Assembly: GCA_950022655.1 (NCBI GenBank)
Contig: OX465581.1
Location: forward strand, 33,513,300 to 33,577,299
Direction: 5' to 3'
DNA: 64,000 nt
Source: Alentia gelatinosa
Lineage: Eukaryota > Annelida > Polychaeta > Phyllodocida > Polynoidae
This document shows, piece by piece, positions 50,044 to 63,366 of the stretch (within the stretch, counting starts at the first letter, position 1; every line of letters starts with the position of its first letter). The translations under genes and the position numbers were made by a program. The notes beneath the pieces are model-generated. The model ran no database searches. It was not told the origin of the DNA and was given only the letters and a program-made list of their open reading frames with translations.

Positions 50044-50081
50044 CTGAGCTGGGCGTGCACGTACGGATTATGGACCACACC
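50044..50081 (-). CDS. Candidate 38-nt micro-exon (speculative)
   Basis: Within a second GC-rich patch (about 49.96-50.09 kb), the minus strand has GTACAG|GGTGTGG and CTCAG|GTGGTG, enclosing GVVHNPYVHAQL plus two bases. It would enter in phase 0 (as left by the 51588 exon) and leave needing one base. The exon-like segment at 38565 would supply C if a TGTGCAG acceptor just before its ATG is used, giving HAQLS then MDGVAGD. The donor is weak and the exon is very short, so this is only a phase-consistent hypothesis. Confidence 0.15.
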
Positions 50082-51587
50082 CTGTACGGCTTAATGGATA
50101 ATCTGTCGGGGCTGACGACTAACATAGAATAGTGACTGGAGGGCGTTGGATGGCGTTGGGTAGTATGTTATCTAGTGAGGACAGATTGAGTGGCATGGTG
50201 AGAGAGGGAATTAATACTGAGTGCATGACGAGCGCCTTTGTGCGCACAAGGTTTTGAAGGGCAAAAGGTGTGCCTTTTATGGCCCGAAGAAGTACCTTTG
50301 GTAGGCATAGGAATTCAGGCCTTTAGCTGGGTCTTACTTAGACAATGAGAGTGCCTTTTCAGAGGGCATAAAACTGAGATTTAGGGAGGGGAAAGCAGTG
50401 TAAAATGCATGGCCAGGGCAATGAGGAAGTGTCTTAATACGGGGTATGCCTTTCAAGGATAGAAGCCTTTCGTGGATAGTGGTAATCTGGTACCTATAAT
50501 GGCCAGAGAACTGAATTTCACCAATAAGTGGTCAGCGTTAAGAAATTGAGGGTAGTGGGCATCTAACACTGAACAGTAAACCTACGTCAACTTTCTAGAG
50601 GTACCCGATAGAATATCGAAGCAGGGGCTAGAGTTGAACGGCTAAGTTGGGCTCAGAGATGAAGTGGTGGTCTTGCAGACAGAAATTGGGAAGAAATGAT
50701 CTCTTATTAAGAAATATTCACTGCCCATCGAAATGAATTTCGTAATGGGGAAGGGAATATGAAGAACGTTGCATAATAGAGAGGAATGGCTAACAGGGAC
50801 CCACCATCCTTCCCCATACAGCCACACCACAGAAGAATCCCTGTTACTCTAGGGAACTCATCAGAGTCCTTAGGCTCGTTAGAACCTTAATTTTTAATCA
50901 TACTTTTTCCAAGGTAAGTACTCGTATAATTACCTAATGAGAAGGAACCGGTGAAAATGGTCGAGCATGACTTGGGAGAGACTGGGAGGTTTGGTGGTTT
51001 CCTTTATAGCAGGAGAATATGATTAGAAACTGATTAAGAATCTACAGTGCTAAGAGGAAAAACTGCTAATAGCTTAAAAGTAGAAGACGGTGACGGATCT
51101 AGGCTACACAGAAGCGGATCGAGGGGAGTGAGTCTGATGTGATATTAGACTATGTTACAGATTAACATTCGAGTCTCCTATTACAATTTTCATCAACATT
51201 ATCGATTACTTTACACTTCTTCCTTCTATGAGCACCTCGCAAAATTCCTATTCCTATGATTTTGTTAAACGGGGAATGTTATCATTCGTTTCAAAATGTT
51301 TTTCTTATCCCGTATAACTACGCACACTAGTAATTATGACTGCCTCCCCCTAAAATATACAAAATCCGCCTTTTTCCCACCCAGTATATGAGACTTGCAT
51401 GGTAACAATGACGCTTCAGCCTAATGAGAAGATACAGAGGCATCCATACCAAAGAGATATATGGAGCAATCATATCGGGATGCACGGGTGAATTTTACAA
51501 GAGACAGGCCCTACTCACCGGCTTGGGGTTAGCTGTGTCGTAGGACTTTTGTGAAGACCGTGAGAATAAAGACTTCATGGCTGTTAC
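50082..51587. other. Non-genic or intron sequence
   Basis: Purine-rich on the plus strand with irregular GAATTTAGG-like phrases. No exon or repeat resolved. Confidence 0.4.
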
Positions 51588-51692
51588 CTGTACCGTCACC
51601 GTGTCTCCCGGACGGTGCACTCGAGGCGGGTCAGGCGCGCCATGCGACACATCTAGGCGGGAGACACCAGCCAGGAGGCGGCCGGCCGCCGC
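51588..51692 (-). CDS. Candidate third exon of the minus-strand gene
   Basis: This is an isolated GC-rich patch in an AT-rich intron. On the minus strand a CAATAG acceptor is followed by 35 open codons ending at the strong donor CAG|GTAACA. It enters and leaves in phase 0, so it fits directly after the large exon, which ends in phase 0 at 55198. The peptide ends HGAPDPPRVHRPGDTVTVQ, with the same Pro/Arg/Ser style. A second acceptor, CCCGCCTAG, lies inside (after 51653) with a better pyrimidine tract, but it would need a different incoming phase, or, read in phase 0 from there, would give a short tail ending in TGA. The exon is inferred from composition, sites and phase; no homology was available. 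Confidence 0.4.
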
Positions 51693-52877
51693 CTATTGAC
51701 CACGGGGTTGGTGATCCGCGGGGAGGACCGCCCCCCTTTCCTCTCACATCAATAAGTCAATACGTCAATATCATGTTCGTCATCACTAGTCTCTTGTAGG
51801 AAAAAAGAAATGACACAACTGACACAACCATTGTGACATGAACCAATGGAGTTGAAATAGTCACTATCTCATCTCATATGCCGGAAGACGAGCAAGATAA
51901 CCATATGAAAATACTAGCAAGTTTTGCTCCAGTTTTCACAAGAAGTCACCATCAAAAGCAATTTTTTGTAATTATATTGGGGACCCATATTTATAAGTGG
52001 TGGTTGCGAACTTGATCATTGCTAAATCACAACGTTTACCTTTAGAAAATCTAGCAAGATCCGCCATTGAAAGAACTATAATCGTAGAAATAGTTTGTTT
52101 GATTTTTTTCTTTTTCAAATCGAACGAAGATTTGCCAATATATGATTTATCGATTATAACTCAAGTTGATTATTCAAGCACAATTAAAGTTAAACGTTTC
52201 AGGTGGGGGCTGGTAGACCAAAGGGGCCGGGATGAGGGGGTTTAAAAAATCCACATATCTCTTAAAAGATACTTTCTTCACAAAAAAGACAGGCGAACTA
52301 ATAATCGCTCCGTAAGAAAGGATGGAATATTCGGATAAAATCAGGAGACATCCCAAGTACCATCGAGTGGATTGGTCAGTACCATTCACGACAGATGGCG
52401 CTCAGGAGACAAGTGCATTCTGAATCCACCAGAGGGCATTCGAGACCGAAGCTTACTGTATCCGTACTTCCCATATGTTATAATTGGAAGCTGTCAGGAT
52501 AAAATACACACCATTTATCTTCCTTTCTTTTGATGTTGTGTAGGAAGGACTTGTATGAAGAATAAAGACAATACTTCACTGTATTAGCTGTCTTTACTCC
52601 TGTTGTTCAGTGAAAAGTGTAGGGAATTAGACCGAAGTTCATAGTCCGACGCGTCTATTGGATCTCCCAGGTTCCTAATAATATCAGGCGAATTATTACG
52701 TAACTGAATGTCTCTGTATTCCACACTACTTGCACTATAATGACATGCTATTACGCTGTCATACTATCATGGGTTCGACGGCAACATTTACTTGGTCAGA
52801 AAAGCTGTATAACACGTTATGATGACGAGATCGCACCTACGTGATGAATCAGAGTTTGACAGAAAATGATTCTAGCA

Positions 52878-52950
52878 CCGTGACAGACCCGGGAATCGAA
52901 CATGGATTATAAGCATCCATACCCTACCACACCGAATGAGCTATGGAAGT
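52878..52950 (-). repeat. tRNA-like SINE head or tRNA pseudogene
   Basis: On the minus strand TAGCTCATTCGGTGTGGTAG (A box, starting at 52943) is followed about 30 nt later by GTTCGATTCCC (B box, 52901-52891). That spacing is typical of tRNA promoters. A five-pair stem TGGAT/ATCCA lies between them. The T-arm and acceptor stems do not pair and the anticodon loop lacks U33, so it is not a functional tRNA. A SINE head transcribed towards lower coordinates is most likely. Confidence 0.5.
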
Positions 52951-54424
52951 TGAACATTGAAATATTTTGGCAACTATTCAAAACAATAATTTAAAATTCG
53001 GTAGCGGATTTAAAATGAAATGCAAAGGAAAATTGCAAGGAACGCCACCATCAGAGCAAAAAGGTCATTTTCTTAGCTTCTTAAACGGATACACACTGCT
53101 CTTCATTAAAATGATCACATTGGTAGAACAAACTGTGTATATATTCATTCAAGATGTGGAAATAAATGATATAGACTAGAAACGCGAATGAACTGATCAT
53201 CTAGTCTAGAGACAAATATGGAATACATTAAAGGAAAGATGATAGGTATTAAAAACGGAATCCCTAATAGACCTAGAAACAACATACGAGATTGGAGAAA
53301 TAAGTTAGATCATAGAAAACATTCCAACCATCAAGACAGTCATAATCAAACTTAGTGATACATGTATATGTAAGAAAGTGAATTCTCTACTTTCATGATA
53401 TCTAAACGTCAAGTGCAACAGCTAGATATCATGGTGAACATTTATGAGTCAACAATTGTTCATAAAAGTCGTGGTGATTAAAATCTCGTGCGCTCCTATT
53501 ACGATACAAGTTTTGTGTGCACTAAATATTTCTAACGAGAAAGGTAGTATTATGTACTCCTGCTCAGCAAATGCATCATTTACCTTTGTGTCATCTGATG
53601 CCGCGTATATAGCAAACAACATCGGACATAAGTGGCGTTGACACATTTTATGAAATTATTCCCTCGTACAGTTACCAAGTACAGATAGGGATTAATATAT
53701 CATAATCACATGTTTATAACGGTGGTTCCCTAGATAGAGTCAATGGGTGAATGTATCGAAAGTGTTTATGATGGCGGTTCCATAAAAAGAGTTGTTATCT
53801 GCGCAGTTTTTCGCCATATCTATTGTGCCTTCTTCGACAAACAGATAAACCTTTTTAATATTCTGTAGTTTTTAGCAAGGAAAATGGATGATTTACATAT
53901 ATATGCGTATCTCGGTGTTTATCTTGAAGTAATGTCAGTGAATTTATCTTCGGTAATAACTTCAAATCTCCCAGCACAAGGACTATGCTTGTCGTGACTA
54001 GTGCTCAGACCTTTTCTTTGGGTTATATTGGGGTTGCCATATTTGTACCAAATAATATAAAACACTCTGAGAGTTGACCACCCCCTTACACTTTGTGACA
54101 TTCAAAAAACACTGTGAGTATAATCTTTTAAACACATGCATTTCTCTAAAAAGAATCTCTCATTATTATAATTTCCTGTCCTCTCTGTCAATTCGGGAAT
54201 TGTAAGAATGGTATATCCGCTACCAGTCGCGTCAAGTATGCTAAACAAAAACGTGCGTGTATCTGGAATAGTGAGAGTGCTAGAAATTCACTTTGGAACC
54301 ACGGAATAGTACCTAGCTTAATAACACACTCTGACGATATATACGTAGGACGCTCACAAAAAAATATGATGGTGGAGAAAGTTCATATACTCCAGTCATA
54401 ACACCTGCCTAATGTAGTTCGTGA

Positions 54425-54506
54425 GAATGTAAAAAAAATGTTTTAAAATATTTTTAATAATATCAGAATATAAAAAAAATGTTTTAAAATATTTTTAATA
54501 ATCTTA
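54425..54506. repeat. 41-bp tandem duplication
   Basis: Two AT-rich units, starting GAATGTAAAAAAAATG and GAATATAAAAAAAATG and differing at a few positions, lie in the presumed intron. Confidence 0.9.
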
Positions 54507-54917
54507 GAATATCTGAGGCTTTTCTCCGGGTACTTTTAAATAGAGATTCGAGCTCTAGTTTTGTGCCTTCCATTATAAGTATAGCCATCTAATGTGAGAT
54601 ATAGACGCATGCACATACAATTTACTTTCCTATATTCATCATTATCAGGCTTCCCCTGACTCAATTAACATCTCACGCATGTACACGTATGTGCTGGGAG
54701 GCAAACCTACCATCCATGAGACTAGTTTGGATAGTTCATGGCCATGGCATTATGTCCCTGAATCATGCGCAATTATTATCATTTGGTCGCGTAGATATTA
54801 CTAAATATCCGGGAGTAGTAACAATGTAGTGGTTCACAATACAGTGAACACTATGTGAACCACTTTACCAGACCCCAACGAAGAATTCTATTCTCATCTA
54901 CTTGTATATACAGTCTG

Positions 54918-54936
54918 ATATATATATATATATATA
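54918..54936. repeat. Short (TA)n run
   Basis: About nine TA units in the intron just below the large exon. Confidence 0.9.
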
Positions 54937-55197
54937 ATGTCTGATATACCTCATGACAGACAACATCTGACCTCTGTATCCATGCAATTTCAATAACGAA
55001 ATATCAAAATTAAAAAAAATTACGGGAATCACGATATTGTTAATTGCTACCTGGTTATTACACAATAGGAATTTCTGATATAGACATACATTGTATATCA
55101 TTAAATACTTCAGATTTAGCATGACCCTAAACCATAAACATATAAAAAAGCAATGACCCAGCGGCACACACAAACAAGGTAGGCTGGAACTACTCAC

Positions 55198-57232
55198 CGA
55201 GGATTGTAGTGCGTGGTGCGTATCTGCGGGACTCCCGCTGAACTCGAAATCGTCATCGTCGATGGAGTACGAGGAGTCTGAGTAACCGGAGCAGACAGAG
55301 CGGGTCGAGTCCGAATTGATGCTCGAGTTGGAGGACTTACGTTCCAGCAGACTCTTCTCGATGAAGAGCGTGTCGACGACCTCGGGAGACTGCGGCTGCT
55401 CCGGAGCTTTACTGGCCAGCGGCTGGTCGTGGCTGTGGTCGGAAATGACCACGGACGGCGGGCGGATGATCCGCGTGAACGACGACGTCTGGATCTTAGA
55501 GAACGATCTCCGCGGCGACCTGCGACGCTCCATACCGGCCCCCGTGACGTCACTATCGGCGTCCATGTCCTCGGCCGGCACCACGAAGGTGGCATTAGCG
55601 GGGGCTTCATCATTCAGCCTCCGGTGCCGGGGGCCCAGCGGCGGGGCCCGACTTGGGTATCGAGGTGGAGGCCAGAACTCTGCAGGCATGCCCCCTGGTG
55701 GCATGGGGAAGTGAGACTGCGACCCGCCGGCAAGCTCGGGCGACTCACACCCGTCTTCGTCCGACATGGACGGCCGCAGGTCGATGGCCGAGTCGGCCGA
55801 GCTCGACTTGCGACTGACGCCCGTGCTGACCGTACTGGCCGTGGTAGGGCATAGACTGGTTCCCTCTTGGTGGATATGGTGGTGGTGGTGGTGGCTGTTG
55901 TATCCCGACAGTGAGGTGTCAAAGTGCACAGACCAGCCTCCGTGACCCGCATTAGCCTGTGTGGAGTAGAGAGCCGCCGACCCCGCTCCCGGCACCGCGT
56001 GGTGAGCTGCTCTCTTGCCCATTGTCCCACAGTCCTCGAGGGGCTCGTCAAATGAGAAGAAATCCGCCTCTGAAGGCCCCTTGTCCAGCTCCGTGCTCTG
56101 GCTGTCGTAGTTGGAAAGACCAAGCAGTTTGCTCACCGTGCCGCCGCCTCCACTCTCGAAGGGCGGGAACTGCTCCAGGTGCTCCTTGGCTGTGTCCAGA
56201 CTGCCCAGTGCCAGTTCAGAGAAGTGACTCGAAACGAAGCGCTGCGCCTCCACGTGCGAGTCCCGCAGCGGCCGCACACCAAGATCCCCGGCCGAATTAG
56301 ACTTCACATACCGAGGCACGAGGTTACCAGCGCTGGCTGTCGCTGGTTGCGGCCGTACCTGCTGACTTCGGTTTTGCAGGCCGGATGACTTGGCTGCGTC
56401 TGAGAGGAATGCTGGGGCGTCATCCTGTATCATCACCATGCTACATTGGTCGTGGTTCTGTCTGTGCAGCTTACTGGGGTCCTGAGAAGTACCTACATTC
56501 TGATGAAGCGAGTCGGAGCCTCTGTCACTACTGTATTCAAAGTGAGTATTAATGTACGTATCATGAGTATGGGCGCTATGAACTTGCACAGTCGCTTGAT
56601 GTTTATCATCTGAAAGGACGACGCCCGAGTCGGCCACACCAGGGCACGTTACGTTTCCCGAGGGTGACGATAACAACAACCGAGATTCTTTAAGCCCTGT
56701 CCTGTCGTCTGGGTATTGTGCGGCGAGACTCCCGGTCACGCCCGAGTCGCTCAGCACGGCGGCCGGCGCGTACTTCTCGAGCAGCTCCTCAATGGAGAGC
56801 GACCGCTGGATGGTGGAGTGGTTCCCATGGCTGACTGAGCGGCTGAAGACCGAGGACCTGCCCGGTCGCGGATCAGTCTCCGCCCGCCGCCCGCTGACGT
56901 CCTCAGAGAATGCACGCCGAGGCCGGCGCGGCACCGAGTAAGACTTCAAAGTCTCGTCGAGTAAGGCCTCCCTCAGCGGAGCGTACACCGGGAAGTCCGT
57001 GGACGTGCGTGGCGACTCCGTGGGGCCACCCTGGAGGAGGCGGTGACATCCGCCGGGGCCCAGCTTTTGCCCCAGGTCCCTGGTGTCTGTGCATGGCTCC
57101 ATCTGGCGGCAGCGGGTGAGAATTGGTGTCACCCATGGAGTGAACGAGTAAGGCCGTGGGGCAGGGCCGAGGGTGTGGCTACCGTAACGAGTTGATGGCT
57201 GAGAGAACGCGTTGGACGTTTCCAACCCGATC
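55198..57232 (-). CDS. Large internal coding exon, Ser/Pro/His-rich disordered protein
   Basis: A 2,035-nt exon, the best coding signal in the window. It starts after the acceptor CATTACAG and ends at TCG|GTGAGTA, a near-consensus donor. It enters with one base completing an Arg codon and leaves in phase 0. It encodes 678 codons. Counting from the Leu codon at 57225, visible features are: a short helical-looking stretch SLSIEELLEKYAP (about 143-154); repeated basophilic kinase-type sites (RAFSED, RKSSSADS, RRSPRRSFS, LERKSSNS); a six-His run at 445-450; a Pro-rich segment 508-532; the stretch SFTRIIRPPSVVISDHSHD (582-600); and an acidic end SYSIDDDDFEFSG (652-664). Apart from these the protein looks intrinsically disordered and phosphorylation-prone, as in cytoskeletal or signalling scaffolds; that role is inference. 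I do not recognise the family. Reading through the donor gives about 100 AT-rich residues before a stop, which I treat as intron. The gene starts upstream at 63.6 kb and continues towards lower coordinates. Confidence 0.8.
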
Positions 57233-58420
57233 CTGTAATGTTTAGAAAGAACACGAGTTATTCACAGCATGGACTTGTAAGAAGAGGGTTTGTGATGATT
57301 TCCTTATAGCAGCAGTTATGGTCAGGTAGAGACGAATTCTTTTCAAACAGAAAACATCACAGGAGATTTGGGACTTGAACGCGGTTAGATTACTCTATAT
57401 GACACTTCATTAATAATTCCGGTAACCAATACAATTGATATTCAGTTTCAGTTTGGTCTCAGGGGCATCTAGTTTAATATCTAGTGGTATCCTCAGTTGG
57501 TGTATATTAACTATATTATTTTGCAGAAGGTGTTGTGCAGAGGATTATGAACCGAATGAAATGTTTTCACTTGAGACTGCTTGACAACCGGAAATAGGCT
57601 TATAAGCTAGATCTAACAGCTGACTAGTGCCCACCTGTGGATTCATATGAAATGTCAGACCAATCACCACACACTTACACTGAGTACCAGGGATGGTCAC
57701 CGGCTATTTCCCTTCAAAATGTTTATTACCAATGTAGCATCGGCTCTACTTAGGCGTGTTTTTTTCATATCGTACTACTCATACAATCTGATTGATGAAA
57801 GGCTGACAAATATGCTTGACATATATGCAGTGTATACCTGCACGCGTTCCAACTATAAATATAACTTCTTCCACACGACCGGCAGTGACGTGCGCTCCCA
57901 TGGTTACTTGACGCACTTGGCCACGTAACTTGCATAGCAACGTATTCTTTAGGTCTTAGGGACAGGGTACGCTAGACTTATAAAATGGATAGTATATACA
58001 CCCAGCTAACTTTTTAAATGTGGAGGATATGACTGAAGGTCAAAGCGTACAAACTCACACCACACACAGATATGCTACACACATCAGAATCTATCATGGG
58101 GTGATGATCATGTCTGACTCAGGTCACATGGGCTGTATATCTCTGCAGGATAACATATTGCACCAAACACTGATGTCTCCTTATAATTTCTACTTAAGAA
58201 GATCAGTCAAGACTGGTTTAGAGGGAATATCTTGTCAAGTTAAATGATATATATGCACTTATATGTGAATTCTAATAATCAAATGTTTAATGATAAGTAC
58301 AGTATTACAGTGTTCAACACTCAGGAGGGAAGCTCCACTTCTACCTCAAAGTACCCAATTATAAAGTAATTTGCCATTATCTAGAAGTGGCATGGAAGTA
58401 ACTGGGTATATGTAAATTGA

Positions 58421-58475
58421 GTTTGTTTGTTTCTTTATTTGAATGATTTTACGTCCGGTGAACCATTACAGGTCC
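58421..58475 (+). repeat. Second TTTGTTTG...TTTTACGTCC repeat tail
   Basis: GTTTGTTTGTTTCTTTATTT then GATTTTACGTCCGGTGAACC. It resembles the tail at 49.35 kb and lies about 190 bp before a dispersed repeat copy. Confidence 0.4.
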
Positions 58476-58662
58476 TTTCCAGACTTCTTCATTGTTTGAA
58501 GCCTTTGCAATCATGGATTTCTCCAATGATTTTCAAGTACTCCTTGGAGGAGCAAGGAGAGTTCTGATAAGACTTTCCCTTCTAATATACTTTTTAAAGC
58601 TTTTCAAAGATCTTGGTGTCTCTGAGGAAAGTAAATTGGGTATCAACTTTTATCACATCCCT

Positions 58663-58925
58663 GGTATTTCTGCCCCATAGGCTTAACGTTGGGAATTCGT
58701 TCTCCATGTCCCGATGAGTATTGCAGTACGTTCTTTTAGAGTGTACAGGGGTGACATAAATTGAGAAAGCAACTGGTTTTCGTCAAAGTCGGTGCTCTCC
58801 AACTCATTTGAATATTACGTCATATTCACTTGGCTTTACCTCGTTCATTTTGCTCCGCACTAACATTGTGGAAAATGACAACTTTGGCCAAAACTTGTTG
58901 GTTTCTTCATTATAATCGACATGCA
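58663..58925 (+). repeat. Dispersed repeat family, copy 3 (about 263 bp)
   Basis: Forward copy of the 23.65-kb family, starting GGTATTTCTGCCCCATAGGC and ending AAAACTTGTTGGTTTCTTC, within intron 1. Confidence 0.8.
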
Positions 58926-61900
58926 AGGTGCATACGATATAAATGTCATGTGGATGCAACCAGCCCTGTTGGGAACAACTATAGATATCCTACTATTGTA
59001 ATGGTTTCTAATAGCATTTCCTACAGACTTAATTTAAAACGAAAGTAAAAGGCATTGATCTGAGTGAATTGCTTGGAGACCTAATAGACGATTGTTAAAA
59101 CATCAAATGAGTACTTCATGTAATATATTGTGGGCTTTCTGTGTATTTATAATATATTTGTGAACATTATAACCTCTGAAATAATGTAGGTGTTCAAAAG
59201 TGATGGAACGTTTTTCTGGTTAGCTCCTGTCTGTGCTTTTGTATTTGTATTTGTATATGTCTGCGTTGGAAATCAAAATGTGATGATCAGACCCACAATT
59301 ATATAGCGACTTTAAACGAACGATACCTTGAGGGTTTATCCCCATGGTTAGGGTACTGGATCAATGACAATATATAAACCACACAGAGTGTCTACTGTGT
59401 CTTTCTGTCTCACACAGAAAAGATGGGTGGTCTTATGGCCAGGAACATGAGGTCCAAGACCCTATCCCTCTTTGGCCTATATAACCGGACTGTCTCCCTC
59501 TATTCCCTCTATTAGTGTTCATCTTGTATTTTGTCTATAATGCCTGTGGACATTGAAGTTGAAAATCATGTATCGTGTAATATGTGAACTTAATGTCAAT
59601 AAACCCTTTTTCGAAAAAAAATAAATATATATATAGACCATGCAAAGACCATATGCCTGCACCTGTCAACGCCCACTTTAACTGCAAAGGGCCCCACTTC
59701 AGGAGGGGAAGATAGATAGAGATCATGCAGAGGATGCCTCATCTTGTTCACTGCCATCTCAGGATAAATCTCTCTTCAGGTTCCCACCCGGAGACAAAAT
59801 CATTTATACATATTCCTTTTTTATATTCCTTGCATTTATGCTTTTCTTCAATTTTAATAAATGGAACAGCATACACTCACCGAAAGTAAATTTAGCGTTA
59901 TTCTTGTAGTCCGAACATCAAACAAGACAGAATACATATAATCATACATAAATAAGTTCATCAATACACTCTATAAGTATATATATTTGTGCACATTTTA
60001 CTTATATTCATACGTGAAATCATACGCATACTTATATGCATACGTGAAATCAATGAAACCACAAATAACTACAATTCATCATTGTTATCTCTCTATTTTC
60101 AAGGGACATAATCTGAAACCGTCTCAGAGGCAACATAATCACTGCAACATAATAATGTGGAAAAAATTAAGCATAATCTGTGAAAATGTCAGAACCCCAA
60201 AAAGTTATGCTGGGACCTCATCTATCCTGTAGTTCTTTAACCAACGAGTATACTCGTGGTTTAACTGAAGAAATGCACATATATACAGCTCTCTGAGCAG
60301 CGAGCAAGATCGCAGGCTCATAACTAACCACGTCGGTCTGACGAATTTAGAAAATTGCACGACAACGTGGCACATGTTTGCGCTAAAAGCAGAAGGTGCT
60401 ACAGGTACTAAATAGCAATTCCTGAGTCTCGGGTGACATTGGAGAGACGAGAGTAGGGTGAGATTCAGAGACAGGATTCAGAGGCAGAGGGTTCAGAGAC
60501 AGAGCATGTAGAAAGCTAACCCGAATCAATTATGCAACGGAGTCTGCCTCTCCTTGTTACATGAGAGGAAAATAGATGATTACCCGGGATATTTACTCTG
60601 ATAAGTGTCATATTACTATTGATCAATGCTATAACCTTGTAGCAAAGGGGCATGAGTGCGTGAACCCGTAACATGATATAAAGTTGCAGTTCATATGAAG
60701 TATTCATCACTTCGGTGTCTTATAGGCTTTAAGCCCCTGCTACCTTAACTCAGAAGAAGATCTTAGCTAGGCTAGGACATATGCATACCTGAGGACTGTG
60801 TGAATTATTAATAAAGCATTGTGCGATTATACATTGGAATTGCTTGTTGGGTCTTTCTTATGCTGTAATCACTACAATACTTTCAACCCACAAAAAGATG
60901 TATTCGTAGGTTGTATATATTCAGTGATGGTCCGGATGAATCGGGAACAAATTTCGGTGTCTTATAGGCATTTAAGTCCCTAGGTGTCCACGCTTTGGTA
61001 GCTGAATCACCACTGCCAGAGCAGAGAGCGATCATCGTCATCTCCGGGCTCCCTGGGAGTGATAGAAAGCCTCCATCATGGCCCGGACGACCGCTCCATT
61101 AGATAGTCTTTTCTCACTACACTATGTAACAGCTGATCTCTAAAGTTTTTCTTTTTGGCATATTTTTTTGTTCTATTCCATTGTAGTATTTACATTTAGC
61201 ATTCACAGCTTTAACAGTCTCCATGACCTGTGCCTGACACCTTAGGTGTAAATACATTGCATTCTTCTGGCTTTCAGATTTGTTTCTGTGTTTTCTTCAA
61301 TTTTTAGTATAAGATCTCCTCTGCCATCTGGTTTCATGCGGACTGTCTCAGACTGTTTTTCAATGTTGCCCCTCTTGTTAATAAGGTTAAATGAGAATTA
61401 TCTTGGTTAAGGTGACATTAGACCTAAAGTCTGATCTTGGAGGGTCGTTGGATTTGGCAACAAAGATACAGCACTCACTGGGTACCAGTAGTGTTTAACA
61501 TGCTACAGAACATAGGTAAACTACCCCAAGAGCAACTCACCTGATTAGGGTAGGAAACAACAGTTTTCGCTGGGACTGTTGCAAATATCACCTTAAAGCA
61601 GGAATTCCACCGTGCCACTGATCTATCCAGAAAATCACTGAAATTTATTTTGGAGTGCATCGTAACGTTTCTGTCAGGATCGTGCAAGTCGATTTCGCGG
61701 TGGATGAGACACCTTTAAATTTTGGCAACTTTTGGGCGCTCACACAAATTTAATGTTGCTGTTCATGTTGCTGATCAATTTCGGGAGATTTTGTATCACT
61801 GAAACACTTCTTCCATCCAATGAAGAACATCACAAAACTTTACGAAACTCTACTTTATGAAATCTCTTTTGACAAATCTGAATAAATTGCGAGCGATATT

Positions 61901-62853
61901 CATGGCTTCTGACAGACTACAATTATTTCCAACTGATTTTGAATTTCATACGTTCCCACCAAAATCAAACTATTTTGGCTCGATTTCAACCCTCGAGGTG
62001 AATATATTATCTCAATATCTAAATGGTTCATATCACTGGGTAGACTAATTCGATGCTGGTGAACACAAATCTGGTATCTATTTTCATTTTCAACCAACTA
62101 TTGACCTGTAATTTGCATCAGTAAATAAGGTGGTTTCGGGAAACCCCCAGCGAGGGTATCCAATGAATGACGTCACACGTTCAGCCTCATTTTGAAAACT
62201 GAGAGTGAGCAGGCTTTGACAATATTTTGTGAAGTTTCTGTCTCCACTTGTGGGTTAGCACATCGCAGGTGTCAACTTGTCATATTGACGGCATCTCTTG
62301 CGGTATCGGCAGCATACTGTCAATGCAGGTGCTGGCAAAGCTCACAGATGCATCCCCAGTATTGCCCGGGAGTCTCTGGCTGCCTCCATTGCGGTGCTGG
62401 TGGTGAACTTTCAACGTGAGTGATGTCCTCTCATCAAACTTATTGGCCGATTGTGCAGTTCCAGCTGGCAAAAAACGAATAAATGGGTTTTTTTTGCCAG
62501 GTGGGAGCAATCATGCTAGGCTGTCGAAAATATGTAGACTCGGTGGGACACCAGGTTCAAAACATAGCTGGCTGTACAGCGGGAACGATTTTTTCAGAGC
62601 CCCAGCACACGTTAAACAACCTTGAGGCAATGTGCCAACAAACTCCAACAGCCACTGATTTCACCTAGCAACCATGACCCAGCGCCTGCTGGAACCAATA
62701 GCTAGCTGTTCCACTAAACAGGCCGATACCCCATCGAGGCCAGGTCTGCTGGCAAATGCTCTATGGTTGGTGTACCACGTTTTCACCTAGTTGGTGAAAC
62801 ACGTACTTAAGGGTACAAAAAGAGTTCTTTTAGTTCCTACACCAGATAGACAT

Positions 62854-62914
62854 GGTATGAGAACGAAGGCCTTTGATATATCAGTAAGTCTACCACTGCT
62901 GGGGGTGAAGGAGA
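62854..62914 (+). repeat. Dispersed repeat pair, copy 2
   Basis: Matches 42517-42578 through GGCCTTTGATATATCAGTAA and TACCACTGCTGGGGGTGAAG. Confidence 0.65.
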
Positions 62915-63002
62915 AGAGTGGCTGCTCAGTGTGTGGAATATTCACTGTACCAGAATGCAACTCCATAACTTTCGGTGCTGCTGTCTTGTTACTAAACCCT
63001 CC

Positions 63003-63230
63003 ATGGCAGTTCATTCCCTGACCTTTGTCAGCAAATCCCCAGGGCAGTTCTGTCCTGACCTTTGTCAGCAAATCCCCAGGGCAGTCCTGTCCTGACCTTT
63101 GTCAGCAAATCCCTAGGGCAGTCCTCTCCTGACCCTTGTCACTAAACCTTCCAGGGTAGTTTATTCCCTGACCTTGTCAGCAAATTCCCAAAGCAGTCCT
63201 GTCCTGACCCTTGTCAGCAAATCATTCAAG
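63003..63230. repeat. 37-38-bp tandem array, six units
   Basis: Units read GGCAGTTCTGTCCTGACC then TTTGTCAGCAAATCCCCAG with growing divergence at the distal end. It lies in intron 1 just inside the donor at 63366. The unit length is like the 4.73-kb array but the sequence is unrelated. Confidence 0.85.
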
Positions 63231-63366
63231 TCCAAGCCCAGCCGTGATAACTACCATGACTAATTCTGTTCGACCGATACTGTTACATTACATGAAATTA
63301 CCAACTTTTCGCAAATGCTCATCTATATACATAGCAGTGATTTTAACTATAAAATGCGGTGTATAC

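Larger units (their letters stand above)
51693..55197 (-). other. Presumed intron between large exon and candidate exon 3
   Basis: AT-rich sequence bounded by GTGAGTA and CAATAG on the minus strand. It contains a short (TA)n run at 54918-54936, a 41-bp perfect-to-near-perfect duplication (54425-54506) and a tRNA-like SINE head (52878-52950). No further coding-like patch was seen. Confidence 0.4.
57233..63366 (-). other. Intron 1 of the minus-strand gene
   Basis: The stretch between the two phase-matched exons is AT-rich and starts GTATAC and ends CATTACAG on the minus strand. It contains a dispersed repeat copy (58663-58925), a mollusc-type TTTGTTTG tail (58421-58475), a short duplicated motif near 60.71 and 60.95 kb, a local duplication of CATACGTGAAATCA near 60.0 kb, and the 37-38-bp tandem array at 63.0 kb. 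I see no other convincing exon in it. Confidence 0.5.

Noticed and set aside
54898..55197. Continuation of the large minus-strand frame beyond TCG at 55198
   Set aside because: Composition turns AT-rich at a GTGAGTA donor. The extra hundred residues, with Tyr-Ile runs over a (TA)n tract, are intron read-through.
55194..57119. Other open frames overlapping the large exon on both strands
   Set aside because: They are GC-driven shadows of the Ser/Pro-rich frame, with no motif and no independent splice sites.
57223..57225. Translation start at 57225
   Set aside because: The codon is TTG, not ATG, and it lies seven bases inside an exon that starts after a good acceptor. It is an internal Leu.
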